From NCBI RefSeq assembly GCF_014203235.1, contig NZ_JACHIN010000002.1, forward strand, positions 675,245 to 739,244: a DNA stretch of 64,000 nt, in the 5' to 3' direction. The position numbers and the translations under genes are program-made. The notes under the pieces are model-generated. The model made no database searches and was not told the origin of the DNA. It saw only the letters and a program-made list of their open reading frames with translations. Shown here in pieces: positions 52,920 to 62,539 of this stretch (the stretch's first letter is position 1; each line of letters begins with the position of its first letter). Origin of the DNA: Nonomuraea endophytica. Its GTDB lineage: Bacteria > Actinomycetota > Actinomycetes > Streptosporangiales > Streptosporangiaceae.

Positions 52920-55157
52920 TTAGGTCTTTTCTAGGTAGGTGGCTTTTTCGTCGGCCAGGAGGCGGGCTATTTCGGCTCGTAGGCCCTCGTGGGAGGTTAG
53001 GGCGGGGTCCTTTTCCAGGAAGGCGGCTGCTTCGGCTCGGGCGGTTTCTATGACGTCTTCGTCGCGTAGTAGCTGCAGCATCTTCAGGGATGAGCGCTTG
53101 CCCGACTGGGCCGCGCCCAGGACGTCGCCTTCGCGGCGTTGTTCCAGGTCGACGCGGGACAGTTCGAAGCCGTCCAGAGTTGAGGCGACCGCGTCCAGGC
53201 GGGCCCTGGCCGGGGTGCCCTCGGGGAATTCGGAGACCAGGAGGCACAGGCCCGGCAGGCCGCCTCTGCCGACCCGGCCGCGGAGCTGGTGGAGCTGGGA
53301 GACGCCGAACCGGTCGGCGTCCATGATGATCATGGCGGAGGAGTTGGGCACGTCCACGCCCACTTCGATGACCGTGGTGGCGACCAGGACGTCCACCTCG
53401 CCTCGGGTGAAGGCGCGCATGACCGCGTCCTTCTCCTCCGGCGGCAGCTTGCCGTGCAGCACCTCCAGGCGCAGGCCGTGCAGTGGGCCCTCGGCCAGCA
53501 TCTCGGCGACTTCCAGCACTGCCAGTGGCGGGCGGCGTTCCTCTTCGGACGACGCCACCGATGCCAGGTCGCCCTCGTCGCCCTCCAGGTCGCCGATGCG
53601 CGGGCAGACGATATAGGCCTGGCGGCCCAGGCCGACCTCCTCCCGCACGCGCTGCCACGTGCGTTCCAGGAAGTGGGGCTTCTCGGCGGCCGGCACCACG
53701 TGGGTGGTGATGGGGGCGCGGCCCGAGGGGAGCTGCGACAGCGTGGAGACCTCCAGGTCGCCGAAGACGGTCATGGCGACCGTGCGCGGGATCGGGGTGG
53801 CGGTCATCACCAGGACGTGGGGCCTGCCGCCGCCGGCCTTCTCGCGCAGGGCGTCGCGTTGCTCGACGCCGAAGCGGTGCTGCTCGTCGACGACGACCAG
53901 GCCCAGGTCGGCGAACTGCACGTGCTCCTGGAGCAGGGCGTGCGTGCCGACGACGACGCCGGCCGTACCGGAAGCGGCGTCGAGAAGGGCCGCGCGGCGG
54001 GCGGCGGCGCCCATGGAGCCCGTGAGCAGGGTCACCGCGGTGCCGCCGAACATGCCGCCGGCGGCGAGGTCGCCGAGCATCGCGGTGATGGAGCGGTGGT
54101 GTTGCTGGGCCAGCACTTCGGTGGGGGCGAGCAGGACGGCCTGGCCGCCCGCGTCGACGACCTGGAGCATCGCGCGCAGCGCCACCACCGTCTTGCCCGC
54201 GCCGACCTCGCCCTGGAGCAGGCGGTGCATCGGGTGGGGCAGGGCGAGGTCGGCGGCGATCTCCTCGCCGACCGCGGCCTGGCCCTCGGTCAGGGCGAAC
54301 GGCAGGCGGGCGTCGAAGTCGTCGAGCATGCCGCCGGAGCCGCGCGGACGCGGCTTGGCCGGCCACGCGGTCGCGGCCTGCCTGCGCTGCAGCAGCACGG
54401 CCTGGAGCACGAACGCCTCGTCGAACTTCAGCCGGTCGCGCGCCCTGTGCACCTCGCCGAAGTCCTTCGGCCGGTGGATGGCCACCAGCGCGTCGCCGAG
54501 GTCGGCCAGGCCGTGGCGGGCGCGCAGGTCGGCGGGCAGCGGGTCGTCGAGCGGGCCGAGCGTGTCGAGCACGATGCCGATCGCGCGCCTGATCGCCCAG
54601 GGGGTGAGGTCCTTGCCCGCCGGGTAGATGGGCACCGGCGCGGTGGAGAACTCCTCGGCGCTGGTCTCGCTCTCGTCGAACAGCTCGAACTCGGGGTGCG
54701 TCAGCTGCCAGCGCGGAGTGGCGCGGGAGCCGAACGCGCCGACCTTTCCGGCGAACATGCCGCGTCTGCCCGGCTTCAGGCGGGACTCGGCCACGTGGGA
54801 GCCCTTGCCGAAGAACGACAGGTAGATCTTCTTGCCGGTGCCGTCGACGACCTCGACCTCCAGCCAGGTGCCGCCGCGGTTGCGCATGGGCTTGCGCATG
54901 GCGCGGGTGACCTCGCCGACCACGGTGACGTGCTCGTCGACCTCCAGCATGTCGAGCGAGGTCAGCTCGCCGCGCTCGGCGTAGCGGCGCGGGTAGTGGC
55001 GCAGCAGGTCGCCGACCGTCTCCAGGCCGAGCACGCTGTGCAGCAGCTTGGCGGTCTTCGGGTCGAGCGCCTTGGCCAGCGGCTCGTCGAATCGGCTTCT
55101 TCTGCCTCCTTCGTCGGAGGAGGAGGAAGCCATGGCGCTGTGTTCGCTCACGGTCAT
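52920..55157 (-). CDS. recG: ATP-dependent DNA helicase RecG
   Basis: Branch-migrating helicase of 745 residues that regresses stalled forks and resolves recombination intermediates. An N-terminal OB-fold wedge domain (about 60-180, VGEVTRAMRKPMRNRGGTWLEVEVVDGTGKKIYLSFFGK) precedes the helicase core with Walker A QGEVGAGKTVVALRA near 320, DEQH box VVVDEQHRFGVEQR near 420, the TATPIPRT motif and the C-terminal QLRGRVGRGG. The RecG-specific tail ELSRVDLEQRREGDVLGAAQSG is intact. Length is normal. It lies 28 bp downstream of the DAK2 protein gene, a conserved actinobacterial neighbour. Confidence 0.97.
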   Translation of the reverse strand: MTVSEHSAMASSSSDEGGRRSRFDEPLAKALDPKTAKLLHSVLGLETVGDLLRHYPRRYAERGELTSLDMLEVDEHVTVVGEVTRAMRKPMRNRGGTWLEVEVVDGTGKKIYLSFFGKGSHVAESRLKPGRRGMFAGKVGAFGSRATPRWQLTHPEFELFDESETSAEEFSTAPVPIYPAGKDLTPWAIRRAIGIVLDTLGPLDDPLPADLRARHGLADLGDALVAIHRPKDFGEVHRARDRLKFDEAFVLQAVLLQRRQAATAWPAKPRPRGSGGMLDDFDARLPFALTEGQAAVGEEIAADLALPHPMHRLLQGEVGAGKTVVALRAMLQVVDAGGQAVLLAPTEVLAQQHHRSITAMLGDLAAGGMFGGTAVTLLTGSMGAAARRAALLDAASGTAGVVVGTHALLQEHVQFADLGLVVVDEQHRFGVEQRDALREKAGGGRPHVLVMTATPIPRTVAMTVFGDLEVSTLSQLPSGRAPITTHVVPAAEKPHFLERTWQRVREEVGLGRQAYIVCPRIGDLEGDEGDLASVASSEEERRPPLAVLEVAEMLAEGPLHGLRLEVLHGKLPPEEKDAVMRAFTRGEVDVLVATTVIEVGVDVPNSSAMIIMDADRFGVSQLHQLRGRVGRGGLPGLCLLVSEFPEGTPARARLDAVASTLDGFELSRVDLEQRREGDVLGAAQSGKRSSLKMLQLLRDEDVIETARAEAAAFLEKDPALTSHEGLRAEIARLLADEKATYLEKT

Positions 55158-55185
55158 ATGTTCTACCGCGTGTGACCGACAGGAA

Positions 55186-56730
55186 TCATTCCACGCCGAT
55201 GAGCAGCGGGTAGCCGCCCTGGCCGCCCTCGTAGACGACCAGGTCGGCGTCGGGGCGGGTACGGGAGAGGTGGTGCTCGACGTGCGGCGCGAGCCGTACC
55301 GGAGCGTCCTTGCCCGTGACGAGGGTCACGAGCTCGCCGCCGCCCGCCAGCATCCGGTCCACGACGAGCGTGGCGACCTCGTCGAGCGCGGCGCCGATGT
55401 GCACGACGTCGCCGTCGATCAGGCCGAGCACGTCGCCGGGACGGCAGATGCCCGCGCTGGTCACGGCCTCGCGGTCGGCGACGGTGATGTGGCCGTGGCG
55501 GGTGTGTCCAGCGGCGTCGGTCATCGCGACCACGTCGTCGTCGAAGCGGCGCAGCGAGTCGTGGACGGCCAGCGCGGCCAGCCCCTGCACGGTGGCCTTG
55601 GTGGGCAGCACGCTGACCGTGACGCCGTCCTCGCGGGCGATCTCCGCGGCGGCGGCGGCCACGTCGCCCACGCTCTCGTCGTTCGGCAGCACGGTGACCT
55701 CGCCGCCCGCCTCGCGGATCGCGGCCAGCATCTCGGGCAGGGAGGGGCTGGTGCCGGGCTCGCGGCGTACCACGACGGCCCCGCACTCCTCGAACAGCGC
55801 CGCGATCCCGGCACCCGCCGCGACCGCCACCACGCCTCTGCCCACGCCGCCGATGTGCGTGCGCTCGGCCAGGTAGGTCACCCTGATCCGGTACGGGCGT
55901 CCCGCCTTCAGCGCCGCCTCGATCGCCGGACCGGCCTCCGCGACGTGCACGTGGACGTTCCACAGCCCGTCACCGCCGACCACGACCAGCGAGTCGCCCA
56001 TCGCGTCGAGCTCGGCGCGCAGCCCGGCCACCGCCGCGTCCTCGGCGTCGAGCAGGTACATCACCTCGTAGCCCGCGCCCACCTCGGCCATCGGCGTCAC
56101 GCGCCCGGTCGGGGCGGGCACCTCGAAGCGCCGCGTGTGGGTGCCGGTGATCACCGCCTCCAGCGTCTCCAGGATGATCGCCAGCCCGGCCCCGCCCGCG
56201 TCCACCACGCCGCTGCGCGCCAGCACGTCGAGCTGCTCGGGGGTCCGCCTGAGCGCCGCCCGCGCCTGCCCCGCCGCCCGCCTGGCGACCTCTTCGAGGT
56301 CACCGTCCAGATCGTGTACGGCTACCGCCACGGCCGACAGCACGCTGAGCACGGTCCCCTCGACGGGCCTGGCCACCGCCTGCCTGGCCAGCTCGGCCGC
56401 CCTGACCAGCGCCGTCCGCAGGTCGGAGCCGCCCTTCAGCACCTCGGCCAGCCCGCGCAGCGCCTGGCTGACAATGACGCCCGAGTTGCCGCGGGCGCCG
56501 ACCATCGCGCCGTAGGAGAGGGTCTGCCAGACCACGGCCCCGTCCACGTCGTCGGGCAGGGACTCGACCGCCTCGGCCGCCGACAGCATGGTCAGGTACA
56601 GGTTGGTGCCCGTGTCACCGTCCGCGACGGGGAAGACGTTGAGCGCGTCGATCTCCGCCCTGGCCCGGCCCAGCGAGTCCGCCGCCAGCCGTGACCAACG
56701 CCGCACCGCGGGCGGCTCCAAGACCTGCAT
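55186..56730 (-). CDS. DAK2 domain / FakA-like (YloV) protein
   Basis: Protein of 514 residues with an N-terminal DAK2 (DhaL-like) domain and a C-terminal DegV-like FakA region. The nucleotide-binding motif NVFPVADGDTGTNLYLTM is at about 31-48, with GARGNSGVIVSQALRG near 96. Firmicute relatives (FakA) phosphorylate fatty acids bound by FakB; in actinobacteria the role is not established, and no fakB (DegV) gene is in the window. It lies between rpmB (divergent) and recG (downstream), the common actinobacterial order. Confidence 0.92.
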   Translation of the reverse strand: MQVLEPPAVRRWSRLAADSLGRARAEIDALNVFPVADGDTGTNLYLTMLSAAEAVESLPDDVDGAVVWQTLSYGAMVGARGNSGVIVSQALRGLAEVLKGGSDLRTALVRAAELARQAVARPVEGTVLSVLSAVAVAVHDLDGDLEEVARRAAGQARAALRRTPEQLDVLARSGVVDAGGAGLAIILETLEAVITGTHTRRFEVPAPTGRVTPMAEVGAGYEVMYLLDAEDAAVAGLRAELDAMGDSLVVVGGDGLWNVHVHVAEAGPAIEAALKAGRPYRIRVTYLAERTHIGGVGRGVVAVAAGAGIAALFEECGAVVVRREPGTSPSLPEMLAAIREAGGEVTVLPNDESVGDVAAAAAEIAREDGVTVSVLPTKATVQGLAALAVHDSLRRFDDDVVAMTDAAGHTRHGHITVADREAVTSAGICRPGDVLGLIDGDVVHIGAALDEVATLVVDRMLAGGGELVTLVTGKDAPVRLAPHVEHHLSRTRPDADLVVYEGGQGGYPLLIGVE

Positions 56731-56928
56731 GTGGGCGATCCGACCTCCCTGAATGCGCTACCGTTAATGGAGGAGAATATCCCCGTTCGCCGGGGCGTCC
56801 AGTGCTGAGTTCGCGCCCACTGGTGCGGATCAGATATTCTCGTCTGGCTAGCCGGTTGTCCCGGCATGCCCACCGCCCGGAATGCATCAGCGGACAGGGC
56901 TACATCGACTGTTTTAAGGAGCGATACC

Positions 56929-57114
56929 GTGGCTTCCGTCTGCGATGTCTGCCGCAAGGGGCCGACCTTCGGCAACAACGTGTCCCACTCGCACCGCCGC
57001 ACCCGTCGTCGTTGGAATCCCAACATTCAGACGGTTCGCGCGGTCATCGGCGGCACGCCGAAGAAGCTGAACGTGTGCACCTCGTGCATCAAGGCGGGCA
57101 AGGTCACCCGCTAA
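56929..57114 (+). CDS. rpmB: 50S ribosomal protein L28
   Basis: Ribosomal protein of 61 residues beginning [25 protein letters not shown], with a second CxxC (CTSCIKAGK) near the end, so this is the zinc-binding form. The GTG at 56929 follows AAGGAG by 7 nt. It is divergent from the DAK2 gene with a 198-bp spacer that shows no gene, and is followed by a clear terminator. Confidence 0.97.
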   Translation: MASVCDVCRKGPTFGNNVSHSHRRTRRRWNPNIQTVRAVIGGTPKKLNVCTSCIKAGKVTR

Positions 57115-57131
57115 CACAACTTTTCTCTCAG

Positions 57132-57165
57132 AAGCCCGGCGCACCCCTAGAGTGCCGGGCTTTTG
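57132..57165. terminator. terminator after rpmB
   Basis: AAGCCCGGC (57132-57140) and GCCGGGCTT (57154-57162) form a perfect 9-bp stem followed by TT. It lies between convergent rpmB and thiD and may act on both strands. Confidence 0.8.
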
Positions 57166-57190
57166 TGATGTCCATCCTCCGCGTCGGCCG

Positions 57191-57991
57191 TCAGCCCGTG
57201 CGCCATTCCCAGGCGTGGTCGACGGGGCCGATGCCGCCGCCCAGCGGGAAGCCGCGCGCGATGGCGCCGGTCACGTACTCCTTCGCCTTGGCCACCGCGA
57301 CCGGCATCTCCTCGCCCCGGGCCAGGTGGGAGGCGATGGCTGAGGCCAGCGTGCAGCCGGTGCCGTGGGTGTGGCGGTTGTCGTGGCGTTCGGCGCGGAA
57401 GCGGTACTCGGCGCCGCCGTCGGTCAGAAGGTCGACGGGTTCGCCCGGCAGGTGACCGCCCTTGATGAGCGCCCAGGCGGGCCCCAGCTCCAGGATCGCG
57501 TCGGCGGCGCGGCGCAGGCCGTCCTCGTCCTCGACCTTCACCGACGTGAGCTGCTCGACCTCCCAGAGGTTGGGCGTGACCACGGTGGCCACCGGCAGCA
57601 GCCGCGTCCTGAGCGAGTCCACGGCCTCGGGCACGAGCAGCGTGTCGCCGTGCTTGGACACCCCGACCGGGTCCACCACCAGGGGCGCGTCGTAGGCGCC
57701 GAGCACCTCGGCGACCAGCTCGACCAGCGCCGGTGAGGCCAGCATGCCGGTCTTGACGGCCTGTGCCCCGATGTCGCCCAGCACGGAGTCGAGCTGCGCG
57801 CGTACGGCCTCCGGCGGCAGCTCCCAGTAACCCTGGACGCCCAGGGAGTTCTGCGCGGTGACCGCGGCGATCACGCTCATGCCGTGCACGCCGTTGGCGA
57901 GCATGGTCTTCAGATCGGCCTGGATGCCCGCACCGCCGCCGGAGTCGGATCCGGCGACGGTCAGGACGCGTGGAGGGGTCACAACCGTCAT
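57191..57991 (-). CDS. thiD: hydroxymethylpyrimidine/phosphomethylpyrimidine kinase
   Basis: Ribokinase-fold enzyme of 266 residues that phosphorylates HMP and HMP-P in thiamine synthesis. [22 protein letters not shown] at the N-terminus binds substrate. [15 protein letters not shown] and the C-terminal [18 protein letters not shown] (anion hole with catalytic C/G/T loop) are conserved. The ATG at 57991 was chosen; an ATG at 58000 is possible. It lies 18 bp after the Pro/Gly-rich protein gene and close to thiL, so two thiamine genes flank that unrelated-looking gene. No TPP riboswitch is seen. Confidence 0.94.
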   Translation of the reverse strand: MTVVTPPRVLTVAGSDSGGGAGIQADLKTMLANGVHGMSVIAAVTAQNSLGVQGYWELPPEAVRAQLDSVLGDIGAQAVKTGMLASPALVELVAEVLGAYDAPLVVDPVGVSKHGDTLLVPEAVDSLRTRLLPVATVVTPNLWEVEQLTSVKVEDEDGLRRAADAILELGPAWALIKGGHLPGEPVDLLTDGGAEYRFRAERHDNRHTHGTGCTLASAIASHLARGEEMPVAVAKAKEYVTGAIARGFPLGGGIGPVDHAWEWRTG

Positions 57992-58008
57992 GTCCCCCAT
58001 CCAACCAT

Positions 58009-60357
58009 TCAGCTGAGCGAGCACTCCCCGCCGACCAGCCCGCAGCTCTCCGGCGCCTTGCCCTTGCCGATGGCGGTGAACGTCACACTCGCCGTCGCCC
58101 CGGTCGCCAGCGACTGGGAGACGTCGATGATCAGCAGCTGGCCGTCCTGGGTCCAGGCGGCGCCGTCCACGTCCGTGACCCGGCCGGAGACCGGCAACGA
58201 CAACGTGAGGCTGCCCATCGTCTCGGAAGAGGCGTTGACCACCTCGACGCTCGCCTTGTAAGCGGTGAGCCCCTGCTTCGTGACGTCGAACTTCACGTTC
58301 ACCGAACTGCCGCCCGGCGCCTGCCTGACGCCCGAGGACTGCGTGTCCTGCGGGTTCGGCACCCCGGCGTCGGTCGGGAAGGTGCCCGAACTCGGCTCCG
58401 CCGTACTGGTCGGCTCGGAGGTCGGCTCCTCGGTCACCGTCGACTGCGGCGTGGGCTCGTCGTCCTCGGTGGGCTGCGTGGTCTGCTTCTGCTTCGTCTT
58501 GGTCGGGGTGGGCTTGGGAGTCGGCGTACGGCGGGGCGCACGCGCGCTGTACGTCGGCGTCGGCCGCTTCGACTCCGACGGCGTCGCCTCCTCGGGCTCC
58601 TCCGTCAGCTCCTCATCCGGTTCCCCCTCGCCGGGACCCGGATCACTCACCGACGGAACGGGCTGGCCGTTGTTCCCCGACTGCTGAACGGCCGCGCAAC
58701 TACTCCCCTGCTTGCATTCGCCGGAGGCGCCCATCATCTTGACCCCGGCCACCGTACCGCCGAGCACCACGGCCACGGCCGCCACCGACAACAACGCCAC
58801 CCGCGCCCGGCCACCGGACGACGGCCCGCCCGGCAGGTCATCACCCCGGGGAGGCGGCTTACGGCGGCCGCGTTTGCTCTTGCCCTGAGGCTCCTCCGGC
58901 ATGTCGCCCTCGGACGACCAGCCGGAACCCAGGAAGCCGTCATTGCTCTCGGCCCAGGCGGGCATCGGCGAGACGACGGTCGGCGAACCGGCCACCTTTA
59001 TGTCGCCGGGTTCGGGCGGCATGCCGCCGGTGTCCCAAGGCTGGGCGCCGGTGTGGCGCTCGGCGGTGTCGTCCTGACCCGCGAACGGATCCGACTGCGG
59101 CGCCGCGAACGGACCCGACTGGGCCGGTTGCGCCGCGAACGGGTCCGATGACGCCGCTTGAGCCGCGAACGGGTCCGAGGCCGGGCGGCCTTGCCCCGGG
59201 AACGGACCAGAGGCGTCCTGACCCGAGAAGGCATCCTGACCCGCGAAGGGAGGTTGGCCCGTGAGGGGAGGCTGGCCCGTGAGGGGAGGTTGGCCCGTGA
59301 GGGGAGGTTGGCCCGATTGAGGGGATTGACCCGCGAGGGAAGGTGGGCCAGCGAGAGGAGGCTGAGCCGCGAACGGATCCGACGGGAGGGCCGCCGTTCC
59401 TCCGTCGCTCCCGGACTGCTCACCGAAGCGCTGGGTCTCGTCGTGAGGCCGCTCAAAGGCCCCACCACCTACCGACCGATTGAAAGGTCCAGGGGTGGAC
59501 GGCTGAGGCGGCGGCGCGAAGGCCCCCGTGGTCTCAAACGGCTCAGGGGTACGCCCAGCGGGCCCTTGCCCGGGAGCCGCGCCCTGAAAGCCGTCAAAGG
59601 CGTCGGGACGGGTAAAGGCCCCGGTGGTCTCGAAGGGATCCTCCCCAGAGGCCCCAATCACCGGCCCAGCCCCAGGACGCCCTGACGCGGCCCCCATGTC
59701 CGCGCCTTCAGGGATGGGGCCTGTGTGAGCGGGTCCGTCCATCGGGCCCGGGCCGGGTCGCCCTGCCATCGGGTCCACGCCTGGGCGACCCGCCATAGGG
59801 TCTGCGCCTGGGCGACCCGCCATCGGGTCCATGCTCGGGCGACCCGCCATGGGGTCTGCGCCAGGGCGGCCCATCGTGGGGTCACCCGCAGGGCGGCCGG
59901 GCATCGAGGCCTGACCGGGGTGACCTGCCATGGGGTCACCGGTGGGCTGGCCGGGCGCTGGGGCCTGGCCGGGGCGACCCATCGCGGGGTCACCGGCGGG
60001 ATGGCCGGGCGCTGGGGCCTGACCGGGGCGACCCATCGCGGGGTCGCCAGTGGGGCCGGGCGTTGGGGCCTGGTTGGGGTGGCCCGGTGTGGGGTCACCC
60101 TTGGGGTGGCCGGGGCGGGTTCCCGGGTTTGGGGACCATTGGCCCGTGACCTCTAGCTGGTCCGGGGGTGCGGGCCAGCCCGGTTCCTGGTCGTTGATGG
60201 CGAAGAAGGAGCTGGTGGCCGAAGGGTCCGGGGCTGCTGACCAGGCGGCGGCTGGATCGGTGGTGGACCTGAGGTCCTCCTCCTGTGAGTCGTCGTCCGG
60301 CCTGCTCATCCCCCAATCACTGCCGTCATCGGATCCACCTGTGCCGTGGCGGCCCAT
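58009..60357 (-). CDS. Pro/Gly-rich repeat, membrane-anchored protein with CBM2-like end
   Basis: Protein of 782 residues in four parts: a long low-complexity region (about 1-480) with runs of near-identical 9-residue units of the type MAGRPGADP, longer [15 protein letters not shown] units and GQPPLT repeats; a short basic stretch [12 protein letters not shown]; one membrane helix ([21 protein letters not shown]); and an outside Pro/Thr/Glu-rich linker ending in a 100-residue domain ([25 protein letters not shown] to GGECSLS) that looks like a family 2 carbohydrate-binding module. The N-terminal part would be cytoplasmic. ATG at 60357 with AAAGGG upstream. It is placed between thiL and thiD. 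Function unknown; surface-glycan binding is inferred. Confidence 0.8.
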   Translation of the reverse strand: MGRHGTGGSDDGSDWGMSRPDDDSQEEDLRSTTDPAAAWSAAPDPSATSSFFAINDQEPGWPAPPDQLEVTGQWSPNPGTRPGHPKGDPTPGHPNQAPTPGPTGDPAMGRPGQAPAPGHPAGDPAMGRPGQAPAPGQPTGDPMAGHPGQASMPGRPAGDPTMGRPGADPMAGRPSMDPMAGRPGADPMAGRPGVDPMAGRPGPGPMDGPAHTGPIPEGADMGAASGRPGAGPVIGASGEDPFETTGAFTRPDAFDGFQGAAPGQGPAGRTPEPFETTGAFAPPPQPSTPGPFNRSVGGGAFERPHDETQRFGEQSGSDGGTAALPSDPFAAQPPLAGPPSLAGQSPQSGQPPLTGQPPLTGQPPLTGQPPFAGQDAFSGQDASGPFPGQGRPASDPFAAQAASSDPFAAQPAQSGPFAAPQSDPFAGQDDTAERHTGAQPWDTGGMPPEPGDIKVAGSPTVVSPMPAWAESNDGFLGSGWSSEGDMPEEPQGKSKRGRRKPPPRGDDLPGGPSSGGRARVALLSVAAVAVVLGGTVAGVKMMGASGECKQGSSCAAVQQSGNNGQPVPSVSDPGPGEGEPDEELTEEPEEATPSESKRPTPTYSARAPRRTPTPKPTPTKTKQKQTTQPTEDDEPTPQSTVTEEPTSEPTSTAEPSSGTFPTDAGVPNPQDTQSSGVRQAPGGSSVNVKFDVTKQGLTAYKASVEVVNASSETMGSLTLSLPVSGRVTDVDGAAWTQDGQLLIIDVSQSLATGATASVTFTAIGKGKAPESCGLVGGECSLS
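59251..59885. repeat. intragenic tandem repeats of the Pro/Gly-rich gene
   Basis: Two DNA repeat blocks lie within the gene: 18-bp units TTGGCCCGTGAGGGGAGG, nearly identical, around 59251-59310 (coding GQPPLT), and 27-bp units around 59755-59885 (coding MAGRPGxDP). Near-identity at the nucleotide level suggests recent expansion. Confidence 0.7.
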
Positions 60358-60479
60358 GGCTGCCCTTTCTGCCGGTTACAGTGGCCGCCAATCTTCATAA
60401 CACCTTTACTACGCCTTTGTCACAGCTTTCACGGGAGTCACTAGTCATTCCCTGAAAATTTTACGTAAAACGGGACAAG

Positions 60480-61652
60480 TCATCCCTTGAAGTGGTCCCA
60501 ACCACGTGGTCCATCGTCACGCCCCGTAACCGTGACGCCCTCGCCCACCTCGATCCGGCCCACGATTCGCCACTCGGGCGGCAGCCGTACCTCCGGGGGG
60601 AACACCGCCACCAGCGCGTGATCCTCACCCCCGGCCAGCACCCAGTCGAGCGGGTCGGCCCCGAGCTCCTTGGCGGCGGCCAGCACCGGCTCATCCACCG
60701 CGAACGCGGCCGGATCCAGCACGATCCGCACACCGCTCGCCTTCGCGATGTGGCCCAGGTCCTGCAGGAGGCCGTCGCTGACGTCCATCATCGCGCTCGC
60801 CCCGAGCCGCGCCGCCTCAGGCCCGCTCTTGTACGGCGGGCGGGGCCGCCGATGCCCCTCCACAGCCTCCAGCAACAGCCCTTCCTCTCCCGCAGTTCCA
60901 GCCCCCACCTCCCCGGCCTCTGGCAAGGCCTCTCCGGGCACAACCGCACGGGAAGCGGTGCCACGCGAACCCGAGCCGGCAGACCAAGCAGCGGAACGCC
61001 CCGGGCCCACTACACCGGGGACAGAGGAGTCGGGTTCCGTGGACTCTGAGCCCGGGTCTGTGGAGGTGGAGCCCACGCACCCCGGGGTGGGGGCGGGAGG
61101 GGGTGGGGTGGGGAGGTGGCCGGATTCTAGGAGGGCCAGGCCGGCGGCGGCGTGGCCGAGGCGGCCCGCGATGGCGACCACGTGGCCGGGCTTGGCGGCG
61201 GAGCGGGTTACCGGGGCTTGGCCGGACAGGGTGCCCAGGGCGGTGACGCCTATGACCACGGTGTCGGATCGGGCCAGGTCGCCGCCGACCACTGACGCGC
61301 CTACCAAAGCGCACTCGTCTCGGAAGCCCAACGTCAGCTCGTCTATCCACGAGAGGGGGAGGTCGGCGGGCATGCCGAGGGCGACGACCATGGAGGTGGG
61401 GGTGGCGCCCATGGCGGCTATGTCGGCGAGGTTCTGGGCGGCGGCCTTGCGGCCGACGTCGTAGCCGGAGGACCAGTCACGGCGGAAGTGGCGGCCCTCG
61501 ACCAGGAGGTCGGTGGAGACGACGACCCGGCCGTCGGGCGCGGTGACGACGGCCGCGTCGTCTCCGGGGCCGAGGAGTACGTCAGGCCCCTGAGGCAACT
61601 GTCCGGAGATTCGGGATATAACCCTGAACTCACCGAAATTTCCGACTCTAAT
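60480..61652 (-). CDS. thiL: thiamine-monophosphate kinase (with insertion, probable ATT start)
   Basis: Thiamine-phosphate kinase, about 390 residues, making the cofactor thiamine diphosphate. Conserved blocks: GPGDDAAVV near 30, STDLLVEGRHFRRDWSSGYDVGRKAAAQNLADIAAMGA, GVTALG, MMDVSDGLLQDLGHIA, and the final LAGGEDHALVAVFP. Residues about 185-275 form a Pro/Gly/Ser/Glu-rich insertion (starting PTPPPPAPTPGCVGSTS) absent from normal ThiL of about 320 residues. No ATG or GTG fits the conserved N-terminus (IRVGNFGEFRVI). An ATT at 61652 has a perfect AGGAGG 6 nt upstream; a TTG at 61670 has no ribosome-binding site. Kinase function is secure, the start is not. Confidence 0.9.
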   Translation of the reverse strand: MRVGNFGEFRVISRISGQLPQGPDVLLGPGDDAAVVTAPDGRVVVSTDLLVEGRHFRRDWSSGYDVGRKAAAQNLADIAAMGATPTSMVVALGMPADLPLSWIDELTLGFRDECALVGASVVGGDLARSDTVVIGVTALGTLSGQAPVTRSAAKPGHVVAIAGRLGHAAAGLALLESGHLPTPPPPAPTPGCVGSTSTDPGSESTEPDSSVPGVVGPGRSAAWSAGSGSRGTASRAVVPGEALPEAGEVGAGTAGEEGLLLEAVEGHRRPRPPYKSGPEAARLGASAMMDVSDGLLQDLGHIAKASGVRIVLDPAAFAVDEPVLAAAKELGADPLDWVLAGGEDHALVAVFPPEVRLPPEWRIVGRIEVGEGVTVTGRDDGPRGWDHFKG

Positions 61653-61850
61653 GGTGCACCTCCTGTGCAAACACGGTATGTGGAGGCCTGCGTCACCTGC
61701 CCGCCAGGGTGCCTACGTATGCTGAAACACACACAGGACACGCCGGGTCACGCAGGTGCGAACCCGGGCGACCGGCCACACTCCCGCACACCGGCCGGGA
61801 AAGGGTACGGTGGCCCTTCGGCGCTGATCCAATTCGCCCTGGAGGACGTC

Positions 61851-62084
61851 ATGGTGCAGGCCTACATCCTTATTCAGACCGAAGTGGGCAAGGCCGCGAC
61901 CGTGGCCCGCGAGATCGCCGGCATCCCCGGCGTCACGCAGGCCGAGGACGTGACCGGCCCCTACGACGTGATCGTGCGCGCGGAAGCCCGCAACGTCGAT
62001 GAGCTCGGCAAACTGGTCGTGGCCCAGATTCAGGCGGTGGAGGGCATCACACGTACTCTTACGTGCCCGATCGTTCACATCTAG
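61851..62084 (+). CDS. stand-alone Lrp/AsnC ligand-binding (RAM) domain protein
   Basis: Protein of 77 residues comprising only the RAM/AsnC_trans_reg beta-alpha-beta domain of Lrp regulators: MVQAYILIQTEVGKAATVAREI, then GPYDVIVRAEARNVDELGKLVVAQIQAVEGI and TRTLTCPIVHI. It lacks the DNA-binding helix-turn-helix. Single-domain members are common in actinobacteria and may bind amino acids or modulate full-length Lrp proteins, but this is not established. The ATG at 61851 follows GGAGG by 5 nt. It is divergent from thiL and 20 bp upstream of the DUF3515 lipoprotein gene. Confidence 0.92.
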   Translation: MVQAYILIQTEVGKAATVAREIAGIPGVTQAEDVTGPYDVIVRAEARNVDELGKLVVAQIQAVEGITRTLTCPIVHI

Positions 62085-62104
62085 AGCAAGAGAGCTTTTC
62101 CCTC

Positions 62105-62539
62105 ATGCGCGCCGCCGTCGTCCTCCTCGTCCTGCTAGCCGTCGCCGGATGCGGCGGTGCCGTACAGGTGGAACCGCCCGCGCCGCAGGGTGCGGCGGCC
62201 ACGGCGTGCGCGAAGCTCGGCCCGCTGCTGCCCCAGACGTTGGGCGGCGCGCAGCGCACGACCTCCAGCCCCGAGTCCCCCTACGTCGCCGTCTGGGGCG
62301 AGGGCGAGATCGCGGTGCGCTGCGGCGTCGGGCGGCCGGTCAGGATGGCGCCGACGGATCAGTTGCAGGAGATCGACGGGGTCGGCTGGTTCGCCGACCC
62401 GGACCGGAGCACGTTGTTCACCGCGATCACCGACGTGGCCTATGTCGAGACCACGATCGCGGCCGGGCACGTCGCCCCGGAGATCCTCGCGCGGCTGTCC
62501 GGGGCGATCGGCCAGGTCACCTCAGCGAAGACCGGGTGA
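62105..62539 (+). CDS. DUF3515 family lipoprotein
   Basis: Predicted lipoprotein of 144 residues with signal peptide and lipobox LAVAGC (cysteine near residue 16). The conserved DUF3515 pattern is visible: ACAKLGPLLPQTLGG, YVAVWGEGEIAVRCGVGRP, and GVGWFADPD. Function unknown; the family is restricted to actinobacteria and is often found beside ddl and thiL, as here. Its end overlaps the convergent ddl gene by 18 bp. Confidence 0.9.
   Translation: MRAAVVLLVLLAVAGCGGAVQVEPPAPQGAAATACAKLGPLLPQTLGGAQRTTSSPESPYVAVWGEGEIAVRCGVGRPVRMAPTDQLQEIDGVGWFADPDRSTLFTAITDVAYVETTIAAGHVAPEILARLSGAIGQVTSAKTG

Noticed and set aside
52043..53053. A 336-codon + frame across the rsmD-recG spacer
   Set aside because: It includes translated 8-bp repeats (TPSRLHAF), has no ribosome-binding site or domain, and runs antisense into recG.
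57191..61652. TPP riboswitch near thiD or thiL
   Set aside because: Neither gene has the space upstream, nor a recognisable THI-box core; thiD follows the previous gene by 18 bp.
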